The notes: a model not told the origin generated them from the letters alone. A stretch of DNA of 64,000 nt from Diphasiastrum complanatum (GCA_029204225.1 CM055095.1:61237910-61301909), one strand, 5' to 3'. Numbered from the stretch's first letter, positions 1-11,921 are shown. Made by a program: numbers and translations.

Positions 1-2229
1 TTTCGACAAAACACCCGTTTTATGACCGATAGTATTTTGGCATCACTAAGACTTACGACCATACTATGGTCAACTAATCAAGTTAGTTTCAGATCTTTAT
101 TTTGGAATTGCCTGCGTCCCATACCACAGGATCTTCCTCCACAAAGGCCCTCCACTTCTTGATCAAAGTGTCAGAAACATAATACAAGTATATGAAGTGC
201 TCGAAAATTTATAAAAAATTCCAACTTCATAAAACAATTACAAAAAAAAGAATGAGCCGACTTTTGCGTGTTCTTAACAACAAACAGTGTTGGCACGCCC
301 ACAACTTCAAGCATATCAAGAATCAACTTTTTTGTTCCATTTAAGTCTTTCCATCATAGGCTTCTGGGCCGTTTTTAGCTTTGTCAGTTTCCGAAGAAAA
401 ACGACACCTTGGTCAAAAAAAATCCAAGAACTCATGTTCTCGGTTGCCCACAGCAGTTAATAAAGCGAATTTACATTTCGTCAAGTGTGAAAAAGCCTTA
501 CGGAATTCCACCAGGGATTCGGCCCAGTCACAATTTTATGGGTTGCATTCCCTACCACAAGGAGGCATCCCCAAAGCAAGAACAAGCACCGACGAAATTC
601 GCTTCCTTAATCTGGGACATTGCGCCAGCTAAAATAGCTGAACTAACGATTTATTGAGTCATCAATTTCCGGGCTTTACTCGTCAGGAAATTTCCGATTG
701 TAAGCCCAAGTTGTGATCGTAATGGCTACTTATTGATTAAATAGGTTTTGCATTCGATTTTTTTTATTTATTGCCCAAATGAAATTCCAACACACCGTGG
801 TTTAAAATTGAAACCATGTGTTTAATATATTCAGGGGGTCACCACTGTCGAGCGATGCCGGGCAAATGTTCAATTGCCTCCCCTCTTTAGAATTTCACTC
901 TATCTGTTGCAAATGACAAAACGAAAAATTTGAAAAATTTACGTTCGTTTAAATGATTACGGGAATAATTTTCCTGATAAAGCACTTGCCCAAAAAACAT
1001 AATTTTAGTGGACAATATAATGCTTATAAAATTTATACCAATGATTTTGCAAAACGGATCCATGCAATAAATATACGGAAAAAAATTAAGGTATGCATCC
1101 CGAAACTATTTCACTTCGCTACTTAAGCCATTACAATTCACCAAACACATTAACTGCATTTGCATTTCCGTAGTCCAAAAATGACAAATGCTCATGAAAA
1201 ACAAAAATCGGAACCCATAAAAAACAAGCCGATCTTGCAAACCACCACCCGCCATGCAACTCATTCTGCAACCAAAAGTAAACTTAAGTTTACCTACTCC
1301 CCCCCTCCCGTTCCCTTTCCTTCACACGCACATTTCACCTCGAGTTCCTCCAGAAATCGAGGTCAGAAGAGGAGGGTTTGCGTGCGCCAGGAACCCGAGA
1401 GAGAGAGAGAGAGATGGCGGTGCGCAATCCCTCCACCTCTTTCCTGCCATTAACTTAGCAGGTTCAGCTGCAGACTGGGCGCACAAGATGCAGCAAATAG
1501 GCGCGGATTCTGAGGCCTATACGTGCTGTTTTTTCTTCCAGAACCACAGTTTTTAGCTTTTTCTTGATGCTTGAAGTTTTTCTTGCTTTCCTACTGCTGT
1601 TTTTTGCAAATACAGGAAGCATTCAGGGCGGGTTTGCAGCTTCTTTCATTCCTTACGAGCCTAAACATTCTCTTTTGTAAATAAATAAGAGTTTAGGCTT
1701 GTTTTAGCTTCAGTTAGAAGCTGTCTACTTCATACTGCTATTCTGGCAGATAAAAGGTGTAAGAAGAATGCAAGCATTGTTGCTATGCTTTCTTTTATGC
1801 ATAAGCAACGCTTATTTACAGACCTACAAATTAGTTTCTCAAAGGTTGAAAAATAGGGTAGATGCTGTCCGTTTTTTCTCAGAAACCCCGATTTGCAAGT
1901 TCCCATCCATATTTACAAAATAGGCTAAGCTGTAAACCATACCATCATTATGGTGGCCTTACTGATTCACAAAAGCCTGCAAACCACTCTTAGTATGTCA
2001 AAACAAACCAGCATGAACCTGTGAAACACCAAGAAACCGCCATGCAAATCCTGTAAGAAACCACCAACACTCACAACCAGTGATTAGTCTTCTTTGTGTT
2101 TCTTTACCTGATTTCCACTGATTCAAGCCAAAACTGGCTCAAAAAAAGCAAAAGACAACCAACAAAACCACACCAATATAAAGTCCTGAATCCAAGGATC
2201 CTATTCTAAGCATGCCAATCACAAGCAAC
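1..2229. other. No recognised gene
   Basis: I see no conserved protein, RNA gene or complete mobile element here. Two overlapping plus-strand reading frames of about 80 codons lie at 381-657 but match no family I recognise and share no codon signal. At 1390-1415 there is a short GA tract followed by an ATG whose frame stops after 14 codons. If the NRP gene further right continues leftward, this stretch would be part of its last intron. Confidence 0.5.
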
Positions 2230-2690
2230 ACAAGGGAACCTGATGGTGGACAAACCAACCCAACCAAACCTAGATCGAACGGATCTAGCCCCCAAGCTAT
2301 GGATCAATCACTCAAAGAGGAATGAGGCATCACACCAGCAGCATCCTGCCACCGGTCATGCTATCAAGCATACACTAGTGAGATCCCAATAGGTATACTT
2401 ATACCCTCCAAAGCCCATCACTAGTAGTGCACTGTAACACCTCACTGGACACCTCTGCAGCCTATCTGGGCCACGTCATCCAGTTCCCAATGACTCACTG
2501 ATAGACCCATACAAATCCACCATCAAGTGTTTAGGCCTACAACCATTAATTATAACAATGTACACATAAGGGCCCCAAATCCCTTATAGTCACAATTAAC
2601 TTACGGGTTGTTGGTCTACCGGTCCCTAGCTTGGACACACTACCCGAGACCAGTCATGGGCATGACAATGCGCACCCTCTCAAGATATGC
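2230..2690. repeat. LTR-like repeat fragment
   Basis: Short blocks here recur at 21660-22050. Both places carry an aaccaaacctagatc block, then ggatctagcccccaagc, and further on a ggtctacc motif near a gtcccta/tccttagc stretch. The 21596 copy adjoins a tRNA-Met primer site, so I infer this is an old, diverged LTR fragment of a related family. No primer site or coding region is visible beside it. Confidence 0.35.
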
Positions 2691-3156
2691 AAATAAGAAC
2701 ATACAGCTGGCCACTACTTGGAGGAAAATTCATTAAGAATTTGCATGTCTGCTAAAGTGAGAAAAATATCTATTTGTGAAATTAGAATATATGATATATC
2801 CAATTTCACAAATTTGAATTGAAAGTCAGTGTTAGTAAAATAGCAGATTAGCTGTAGGGGCATGCTAATATGGAGAACCTCAAAAAACTATTATTTAGAC
2901 AACCTAAATAAATTTACAAAGTGACAGAACCCAAAAGAAATTTAAGAAAAGAAAAACAAAATTTGGCACATTCCAGGAAATTCTGGAACACTGAATGGAT
3001 AGTGATCTGGGATTTTGTCCCTGATCCCCAGAATGCAAAAAACATAAAAAAAGATTTAAAACAGGTGTTGAATCAGTATCGTCGAATAGATATTCACCGA
3101 ATGCTCAAATGCCTCCAACCGTGCCCTAAAATCCCTGCTCTCTCTCTCTCTCCACC

Positions 3157-4504
3157 ATGGCCCCTCCTCCTCGCGCCCCTACTCGTAGATCAGCACGATC
3201 CCCAGCCACCTCCTCACTCACCTCCCTCGCTCACCACTCACCTCCCCTCGCTGCCCCTTCCCCTAACCCCCTCGCTGCTCCTTCTCCTCCTCCTTCCCTC
3301 GCTGCCCCTTCCTGTAACCTCCTCGCTGCCCCTTCCCTCGATGCTTCTTCTTGCCCCCTCGTTGTCCCTTCCCTCGCTGCTCCTTCCCCTAACCCCCTCG
3401 CTGTTCCTTCCCCTTCCCCCCTCGCTGCTCCATCCCCCCCCCCCTCGCGCTGACCTCCCTGATCTCCTAGCTGCCACCCCCTCACCCATCCTCCTCGCTG
3501 ACCCCTCCTTGTCACCCCCCTCACCTCATCCCCTTGCTGATCCCTCACCTCACCCCCTCGCTGATCTCTCACCTCACCCCATTGTCATTCCAACCCCCCC
3601 CCCCTCGCTGCCACTTCACCTCACCCCCTTGATGACCCATCTCCCTCTCCTACTACAACTCTCACCCCCCTCTCTGATGGCTGCTCCCCTGATTCAGCTC
3701 CTCTTCTGTCTTCTGACCCTATTCTTCCCACACCGATCATTGCTCACTCTTCCTCCTTCACGGCACCACAGTCTACAGCCAATATTCCGTATACGCCTTC
3801 TAAATCAATTGAACTTTTTTCATCTTGGCAGATTGATCAATTCAAGGCAGATTCCCAATTTTTGCGGTATGAAATTTCACAGCTGAAAGGAACGGTTACT
3901 TCTTTGGTCAACGAGAAGAAGCTATTGCAGTCCAAGGTTGCCTCACTCGAACAATCCATCGGAATCAAACAGGCCGTAGCTTCGGAATCCACCACCAACA
4001 TGCTACGGGAGCTAGAAACCAAGGTTGAGAAGCAACACGAAGAGGCCTTTTCCTGGGCATTAGTTTTGAAATAGGGCACCAAACGCTCCCATCTCCTCAG
4101 TTATCTCAGCCACCATCTCGGAAGAGAAATCTCGAGACCAGAAATCCCACAATATTAGAGTTCGTGGAGTTCTAGATACACAGGATGCATTGGCTGAAGC
4201 TAAACGCTCTCTCGACATCACTCTCGGGCACAGGACAGAGGGGTTAGACACCGCATGGAGGACCACTAGAGATGCAGCCACACTCATTCTTCGTTTCACC
4301 TCCCTCGAGAGCCGTCGAGATGCTTTGCGGTGCAGAGCTAAGCTACGTGGTACCACTATCTACATGGACGACGACCTCACATATATCCAAGTAGAGGAGA
4401 GGCGTAAGGCCTTTCAGGCAGCCCGTGAGTCTGGCAGATGAGTCATTTACCGAGATGGACGAGTGCGTTTTCTTAACAGCGCACCTAGCAGCTCCCAGTG
4501 CTAG
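3157..4504 (+). pseudogene. LINE copy 1 ORF1 (RNA-binding protein), frameshifted
   Basis: ORF1 of L1-type LINEs encodes an RNA-binding chaperone that coats the element RNA. The N-terminal half is a degenerate Pro/Ser/Ala/Leu-rich tract built of CCCTCGCTG-like repeats (3157-3700), with frame changes among runs of C. It is followed by a coiled coil (about 3840-4050, heptads around SLVNEKKLLQSKVASLEQSI). After a frameshift near 4075 comes an RRM-like core: NIRVRGVLDTQ near 4157, then LILRFTSLESRRDALR, and finally VIYRDGRVRFLNS after an in-frame TGA at 4439 that probably replaced CGA. LINE copy 2 carries the same core domain at 12800-13165, which supports the assignment. Confidence 0.75.
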
Positions 4505-4556
4505 GGATTTGGGGTCCCCGGGTTCGGGAGTGCCCCGGGGCCCCACCCACACCATC

Positions 4557-7500
4557 TCCGGATTGGAGTATGGAACTGTGATGGTTTACACTCATCCTCC
4601 ATTGTTGGCGACTTGATCGATTTCATCACTGACAGGGATTTGCTGCTCTTTATGGAGACTCATGAGAGTCAGGAGAGAGGATTACCTATTTTTCCAGGAT
4701 ACAGATGGGATTCCGTGTACAGACTTGAGACTAGATCAGCTAGTGGTCGTGGATCCGAAGGTGTTGCATGTTTATACAGAGAGTCTCTTCATCCGAGCAT
4801 TGAGTTCATCAGACACGACGAGCATGCACGATATATATGGATTCATATTACTGGGCAGGATATTGGGTTGGACAGGGACCTCTTTGTGGCGGCCTGTTAT
4901 TTTCCTCCAGAGTCTTCGTCCTTTGCTGAGGGCACAGGTTCACCCTACCTTGATTTATCGCCTGATATTATCAGATTCGCAGAGCGGGGGCATATTCTCC
5001 TCACTGGAGATTTTAATGCCCGAACCTCTTCACGACAGTCTGAGTTCTATGACATCACCGACCAGCTCCGCGTTCATGCCCTTGACAGCGATGATATGGG
5101 AGTTACCAGGATTTCAGAGGACAGCTTGGGACCTACTACCCCTTACGGTGAGCATTTATTGCAGTTTGGAGAGGCCCATGAGTTAGCCATTTACAATGGC
5201 CTAACTTGTTGGCCAAAATCTGGCAGTTATACTTGTCACCCTCACAGTGGTGGACATAGTGTTGTGGATTATCTCATGGGATCACCATCTTCCATACCTC
5301 CCATCTCTGATTTTCATGCATCTCCCACCACTCTCTCTGATCATTCCTTTCTCTCCTTCGCTATCGGCCGCCTCCCACCTCCCCAGCCATCCTCACACCC
5401 CCTGCTTACACGGGCACCCAAGTATACATTCAGTTCTCTCTTTACACCAGTTTACCCGAAGTTCCTAACCTCATTGCTCCATTCCTTCCCTCACGATAGT
5501 ACAATCGAGACTCAAGCTGCCTTTCTAAGCACTTCTCTTCATACCGCTGCTTCCCTTGCTTTTCCCCATAGAAGCAGAGGCACCCGCTCCTCATCGATAC
5601 GACCCCCACACCCCCCGTGGTATGATGCTGAATGTCGCTCTCTTCGTCAACTTGTCACCCATGCCCGCACTCACGATCCTCATCTCCTCCACTCCGCCAG
5701 GCGCTCTTACCGTCGCACACTCCGCCGAAAAAAGCGTATATATGATGACTCCAAAGGAACGCGTCTTGTTGATCTTCTCTTCAGTTCCTCTTCAGGCGCC
5801 TTTTGGCGTGAGTTTATCCCTCGTGCTCCACCACCCCTCTTGGATGACCTTCACATATGGACCAAATACGCTACCAAACTATATACCATACCCACTGACG
5901 CACCCATCTCTATCTCCCCACGCCCCTCTGAGTTCACCCTCTTCACATCTGACATGGTACTTATGGCCTTCAAGAGAATGAAGTCCCATAAAGCAAGAGA
6001 TATCGAAGACCTTGAATCTGAACTCCTAACCCATGCTTCCGACCTCCTTGCTCCCACTCTAGCCACTCTCCTCAATTCCGCCGTTGTCTCTGGTTTCCCC
6101 TCATCCTGGTGCACCAACATCATCCACCCTATTCATAAAAATGGTGATCCCATGATTCCTGGTAATTACCGCACCATCATGATCGGACATGTTCTCACGA
6201 AGCTCTATGGTACCATACTCCAGTCTGCAGTGAGTTCAGAGGCGGAAGCTTGGAGATTACATGCATTGGGGCAGGCAGATTTCCGATCTCATTATTCTAC
6301 CACTGACCATATTTTTACACTTCGAGCCTTGATCGAGGAAGCTAAGTACAGGAAAGAGAGGGTTTACTGCTGTTTTGTAGATTTCAGGAAGGCCTTCGAT
6401 TCTGTACCAGGCTCCCTGCTCATTCAGAGACTTCGTGACCTTGGTTTCTCCACAGATATTGTTTTAGCAGTGATGGCTCTTTATGAGAAGGTCTTGGGAT
6501 GTTTCCGACACAGCAGTGGCTTATCTGATTCACATTTGGAGCACCATTGGGGTGAAACAGGGGTGCTCTCTTTCACTGGTTCTCTTTGGATTGTATATTG
6601 ATGAGTTAGAGCGAGTCATCTCACAGTGTGGCAGGGGTGGCTGTAGACTTGGCACCATTCTGATTGCTATTCTCCTTTATGCGGGTGATGTAGTACTAGT
6701 ATCCCCGACCAGAGAGGGTTTGCAGAGGCAGCTGGATTGTTTACAGGGATTTTGTTCCAGATGGGGGTTTGGGGTGAACACTGCGAAGACCAAGGTTATG
6801 GTCTTCAACACTTCTCGAGCCTTCATGCAACGCCAAGAGCTCATCCTAGATGGACAGGCCTTAGAGGTAGTTTCCTCTTATACCTATTTGGGGATACTCT
6901 TCTCTGGTCCTACCTTCAGCATGCGGCAAGCTGCCACCACCCGACTTGGGAAGGGGCATTCCTCTCTTGTTCAGCTTGAGCGGTTCTGTTTCAGGAAGCT
7001 CATCTGAGATGTTCGCAGTAAGTGTAGACTCTTTGATACTATTGTCACCCCCACAACCTTATATGCAGCAGAGACATGGTGCATCGGCCTCCCTTCATCA
7101 CATTGGGCCAGCATTTCACGATTGCAGACCACCATGTTAGCCCGTATGATTCGGGCGAAGCCCTCGGTTCCACATGAGATCCTTCTTGCAGAGTTTGTCG
7201 TTCCACCCATTCAGATATATGCCGTGTTCCAACTTATCACATACATTCAGAGAATCCAGGCTCTGCCCGACGAGGATATGAGATATACACAGACAGCACT
7301 TGTCTCCTCACACTTTCTTCATGACCGGGGCTATCGACTATCGTGGTTCTCTCAGGCATCCCATTTCCTCCTTGAGTCATTTGGTATCTCCATTACAGAG
7401 CTCCCCTCAGGTACTCATCAGTATATCAGGCGCATCTTATATGGGCATATCTAGACCGTACTTGGGGGCGACAGCTTGGGGTGAAACCCGGCTACTACTG

Positions 7501-8026
7501 GACTCATTTTATTGAGCTTGACATAGCAGGGTTCCCAGTCTTACCGCATTATTTGGACTCGAGACTATCACATTGCCTCATATTTACATTGGGACAGCTC
7601 CGTGTATCATCACATCAGTTGGCTATTGAGACTGGTAGATTCCAAGGTACCCCGAGAGAGGAGAGGATTTGCCAGTTATGCTCTTTAGAGGAGGTGGAGT
7701 CAGAGGAGCACTTTATCTTTAGATGCCCGGTATATTACGAGATCAGAGGGAGATACCACTATTTGTTCCGAGACACACCTGTCACCTTACGATCGCTCAT
7801 AGCTTATGAGGATTCCCGATGCGCGGCACTCATGATACGAGAGATGTTTACACTACGACAAGATTTGTATCAGACAGCCCAGCCGAGTCAGGTTTCTCAG
7901 CCTCAGATCACTTCTTTCTTCTCCAGGAGGAGAGGACGTTTTGATGACAGTGACGATGATGATGATGACCTACTTGCCCACAGAGACCAGAGACAGCGTC
8001 CCACACATACCCATGTTGCAGCATGA
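4557..8026 (+). pseudogene. LINE copy 1 ORF2 (endonuclease / reverse transcriptase), broken
   Basis: The reading frame opens in the endonuclease with GVWNCDG (about 4565). Further endonuclease motifs are FMETHES near 4650 (catalytic Glu), GDFNAR near 5008, VVDYLMGS near 5262 and the SDH motif near 5340. The RT domain follows: IIHPIHKNGDP near 6120, FVDFRKAFDSV near 6375, then a frameshift between about 6510 and 6560, GVKQGCSLS, and LLYAGDVVLVS near 6675. The catalytic YADD is therefore mutated to YAGD. A stop near 7004 and a further frameshift near 7455-7500 break the tail. The last part has ICQLC...HFIFRC (CX2C..HX4C, 7672-7730) and a run of Asp residues near 7950. This would have nicked the target and copied the element RNA by target-primed reverse transcription. 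It cannot make a working protein now. Confidence 0.85.
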
Positions 8027-8338
8027 GCTACTCGACCTATCACGAGGAGACCTCTTCATCCTCTCAGACGACGTCAGAGACCACCAGTGGCCCTTCATGC
8101 CACAGGCCGTATTACATCATTCTATATCATCAGCACCAACAGGACAGGACTAGATGATAGCGTCATATCTCACTCATGACTGTCAGCAATATACATGCTC
8201 CCACGTGTTTCTAATAGCATCACATCTATTTCAGTTTATAGCTTTAGCTCTAGATTGCTACTTTTGTTACTGTTTTGGAAACGTTTCATACGCTCCTATG
8301 GTTACCACATACTTGACATGTACATTTACTAGTCTTAT

Positions 8339-8352
8339 ATGCCTTTTGGCAT
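8339..8352 (+). other. 3' terminal hairpin of LINE copy 1
   Basis: ATGCC-TTTT-GGCAT, a 5-bp stem with a 4-base loop, lies 12 bases upstream of AATAAAGC and the TC tail. The same position in LINE copies 2 and 3 has a hairpin too, with compensating changes in copy 3. Some plant L1 clades are known to use a 3' stem-loop for RT recognition, and I infer the same role here. Confidence 0.6.
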
Positions 8353-8370
8353 GGAAAAGACATTAATAAA

Positions 8371-8374
8371 GCTT

Positions 8375-8408
<34 letters not shown>
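8371..8408 (+). repeat. TC microsatellite tail of LINE copy 1
   Basis: GCTTTC followed by about fifteen TC units, directly after an AATAAA. It replaces the poly(A) tail usual for L1 elements, and copies 2 and 3 end in the same way. LINE copy 2 begins right after it. Confidence 0.75.
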
Positions 8409-8410
<2 letters not shown>

Positions 8411-8620
8411 GATGGCGATCTGTCTGATGGCAATCTAGCAGCGATGGCTGCATGGCTGCCTACCCCAGATCCTTCCTGCTCCAGCGGAATCTACCAACGG
8501 ATCTTCTCCAGCCCTCTTGCACCCAGCTGTTCGCTGGCTCCATCACTAGCTGCTGACTGTCGCTGGCTCCATCGCTAGGCTTCACGCTCAGATCTACTCA
8601 GCCATATGTTGCCTACTTCT

Positions 8621-8799
8621 GCATGGCCAAGAAAGGCAAAACTAAGGGGGGGCCTTCAGCTCCCTCCCCACGTACCTCTGCCTGCTCAGACTGCTGAGCA
8701 GGTATTATCTCTAACTGAGCAGCTGCTGCTGGCACAACCAGCAAGGATGCATGTGGATTTTCCTACCTCCACTCCAGATCTGGCTACAGCCATTCAAAC
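8621..8799 (+). pseudogene. LINE copy 2 ORF1, N-terminal part
   Basis: An ATG at 8621 opens a short basic start, MAKKGKTKGG, followed by a frameshift in the run of G. The downstream frame reads LSLTEQLLLAQPARMHVDF and is cut at 8799 by the gypsy LTR. The remainder resumes at 12379. The start is chosen because the lysine-rich N-terminus resembles the basic start of ORF1 in LINE copy 3. Confidence 0.5.
8795..8799 (+). repeat. Target site duplication, left (CAAAC)
   Basis: CAAAC directly before the TGTTAGG of the 5' LTR. The same five bases follow the 3' LTR at 12379-12383. A 5-bp duplication is normal for Ty3/gypsy integrases. Confidence 0.85.
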
Positions 8800-9240
8800 T
8801 GTTAGGGACCCAACTCCCATGGGTCCCAAACCCAAACTTGAGACTGGACGATGACTGGGCCTGTAGACTTGACCGGTGACTCGTGAACCTGCATGGTTGC
8901 CACTTGTCTTTATCTAGGTGTGCACATGGCTTGGAGTCTCTCTCCTTGAAAGTATACAAGGGTAGGAGGACTCATTTGCCATCCATTCTATCTACCTAGG
9001 AGAAGGTGGATGGAGAGCGTGTGCAGGAGCCAGGATGACTGCTAGCTTGAGGCAGGAGATGGCTAAGAGCCTAGGCAGTGAGATATGGGACACTATCTAG
9101 GATGGAGGTCGGATCCCGCTTGATACGGTCACAGGCCAGGCCATGGAGGGTGGACCCGGATTAGGTCCTATGGCGGGGTGGAACATGAATCGTTCGGTCT
9201 CTTGTGGTTAACCGGCACCTGGAGGTTTGCAGTACGTAGA
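8800..9240 (+). repeat. 5' LTR of gypsy A, 3' end deleted
   Basis: Begins TGTTAGGGACCC and runs collinear with the 3' LTR up to about 9238. It then lacks the last bases (ttataaca) and most of the primer-binding site. Only an agagcc remnant of a tRNA-Met site (TGGTATCAGAGC type) follows at 9242. A small deletion has therefore fused the LTR to the leader. Confidence 0.85.
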
Positions 9241-9514
9241 CAGAGCCACTGCATGACGAAAGCAGGTGTGTTGATCCGTAGTTGATTTCTTGTAAGTTTC
9301 GAATCATTTGACGGAATTCAATTTGGGCAAAAATTGTGTTTTTTATGCACTTTTTCATTTCCTTCCTGCTGTTTTTCGATTTTTTAATGGATTTTAAAAG
9401 AAAAAACAGTTTTGGACCCAGCTGCAGGACTGGACAGGTGGCAGACTGCTGCGGATCCCAGTTCTGCTCAGTTTCAGAGTAGTGGACTGATCAAATTTGC
9501 ATAAAGACTGAGGA

Positions 9515-11897
9515 TGTTGGAACTAGGTACGGCCATTATGAGTTTCTGGTTTTACCATTTGGCTTGACAAATGCTCCAGCAACTTTCCAGCAGATGATGA
9601 ATGATCTTCTTCGTCCATATCTGGTAAAGTTTGTGATAGTGTACTTAGATGATATTCTCATCTATAGTAAGAGCTTGGAGGAGCATGAGAAACATCTCAT
9701 AACTGTCTTAAAGTTACTTAGATAGGAGAAGCTTTTTGCCAAAGAGTCCAAATGTGTCTTCTTCCAGAAGAGGACAGGTACGTGAATGGCCTATTCCTAA
9801 AACCATCCGAGAGGTTAAGTCCTTCTTGGGCTTTACGGAGTTTTTTCATAGATTTATCTTGCGCTATGCATTAATTGCATTAGCCTTGACAAATGTCCTC
9901 AAAGGGGCTAAGAGAGTTATCCGACACAGTAAGTTCAATCGGTTACTTGGACTGAAGAGTTGAATCAGAGTTTTGAGAACCCCAAATACTATGTAACTAC
10001 AGCGCCTATTTTACACATAGTGGATCCTAACAAGCCGTATGTGCTTGAGACGGATGCCAGTGACTATGCTATAGGTGCAGTCCTATATCCAGATGGTAGA
10101 CCGGTTGCTTTTGAAAGCAAGAAGTTAGATCCTGCATAGAGGCGGTATTCCACCTATGACAAGGAGCTTTTTGCTATGATTCATGCCCTGAAAGTTTGAA
10201 GACATTATTTGTATGACTTCCAGTTTACCATAGTTACTGACCATCAAGCGTTAAAGTATATTAACGATGCGGTCGACCTTAGGGGTCGTAAGGCCAGATG
10301 GTCATAGATGCTCCAAGAATTCCATTATGACATTGAGTACCGGAAGGGTACTTCTAATAGTGTCGCGGATGCCTTAAGCCGGATTGGAGAGTTTAATCAA
10401 TTAAGCTTTTCTAAGATCCAATCTGAGTTATACCTATCCTTAAGAGATTTGTGTAAGACCGATAGGTACTTCGGTCGTGTTTGGCTAGATGTCCTGGCAG
10501 GTTCTTCTAAATCTAGTGATGAGCTTGGAATGCAAGATTCCAAGATTTCTCCTCGAGACAAGATATTAAGAGACTATTCCATTAGGAATGGGTTACTTTT
10601 CTAGAATGAAAAGTTTTGTGTGCCAGAAAATGATGACATTTAGGGCCCAAACCCTACATGAATGTCATAACAGCCCGTGTGCAAGGCACCCTGGCTCACA
10701 AAGGATGCTTGAATTAATAGAAAGGAACTTTTAATGGCCAAACTTAAAAAGTCAAGTGGAGGCATATGTTCGCAAGTGTGGACAACGCCAGGTTAATAAA
10801 GTTGAAAGACTTAAGGCAGCTGGCTTACTAATGCCCTTGGAAATTCCCGAACGAAAGTGGGAAAGTATTTCCATGGACTTTGTGGTTGGGCTACTTCGGA
10901 CGGAAAGCAAAATGATGCTACGTGGGTTATAGTTGACAGGTTAACCAAAATGGCGCAATTCATACCAACCAAGCAAATTGTCAAAGCTTCTGAACTTGCT
11001 CAGCTTTTCGTGGAAAAGTTGTTCAGGTTGTTTGGTTTGCCGAATGACATTGTTAGTGATCAAGATCCTAAGTTCACTGGCAATTTCTGGCAGGCGGTCT
11101 TTGAGAAATTAGAGAGCACATTAGTATGGGGTCATCTCGGATGGTCAGTCAGAGAGGACGAACCAGTCTATGGAAGATATGCTTCGAGCATATGTTTCCC
11201 GGAGACAGACGGATTGGGAAAGGTACCTTCCAATGATTGAGTTCGCATATAACAGCGCAAAGCACTCAGCGACGGGTTTTAGTCCATTTCCTCTGATGTA
11301 CGGTTTCCAGCCTAAGGCTCCCATTTTAGTGGGCCTCAAAGGTCTAAAGGTTAAAGCAACAGTAGATGTCTTGCATGATATGCAAGAAATGTTGCTTGTT
11401 GCTCGCGAGAACGTAAAAACGGCTCGGGGTAGAGCCAGTTTTACACCAATCAAAAGCGACAACCTAGGGTTTATGAGGAGGGGGCTTGGGTATATCTTAG
11501 AATCCCAAAAGACTCTAAGGTACTAAAGACTAGAAAATGTCCTAAGTTATCACCTCGTTATGCAGGTCCATTCCGTATAGTAAGGAAACTCCATTGGAAT
11601 GCTTATCAGCTGGAACTTCCTCAAGGTGTTAAGGTACATCCCGTTTTTCACATTAATCGTTTAAAAGAACGACTTGGCGAAAAGGATGGCTTGATACTTC
11701 AAGAGGACTTAGTTCAGCTTGAGGACCTGACATCCTTTGTACCTACGGAACCACAGGCCACTGTTGATGTACGTCAACGTGGGAGAAACCAGCACGTAAC
11801 TGAGTACTTGGTTCGTTGGAAAGGAAGTTCTGAGGATGAAGATACTTGGGAAAAAGAACATGACCTTAGACTGAGGTTCCCAGATTTTCTTCCTTAG
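9515..11897 (+). pseudogene. Gypsy A pol remnant: RT C-half, RNase H, integrase, chromodomain
   Basis: Domains in order. [22 protein letters not shown] near 9530, with the intact catalytic motif [12 protein letters not shown] near 9640. RNase H: LETDASDYAIGAVLY near 10045, ALSRI near 10375. H2C2 and integrase core: WESISMDFVVG near 10860, DQDPKFTGNFW near 11060, MEDMLRAYV near 11170. GPY/F-type tail near 11550-11650. Chromodomain: EYLVRWKGSSEDEDTWE near 11803, ending FPDFLP at 11894. In-frame stops occur near 9723, 10138, 10198, 10306 and 10603, many readable as CAG or TGG changed by one transition, and frames shift near 9960, 10900 and 11130. The chromodomain places it among chromoviruses, which tend to target histone-marked chromatin. 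Confidence 0.85.
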
Positions 11898-11921
11898 ATA
11901 AGGAATTTTTTAAGGAGAAGG

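Larger units (their letters stand above)
3120..8408 (+). mobile_element. LINE (L1-type non-LTR retrotransposon), copy 1, inactive
   Basis: Nearly full-length two-ORF LINE. A CT-rich run at 3137-3154 precedes ORF1 (3157-4504). ORF2 (about 4557-8026) has an AP-type endonuclease, a reverse transcriptase and a C-terminal CCHC motif. The 3' UTR ends in a short hairpin (8339-8352), an AATAAA and a TC-rich tail instead of poly(A). ORF1 and ORF2 both carry frameshifts and stops, and the RT active site reads YAGD instead of YADD, so the copy is dead. The 5' end is uncertain because I cannot delimit a target duplication. A second, related LINE starts directly after the tail. Confidence 0.85.

Noticed and set aside
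3231-3572. Long Arg/Gly-rich minus-strand reading frame
   Set aside because: It is the antisense of the repetitive Pro/Ser/Leu tract of LINE ORF1; low complexity and no family.
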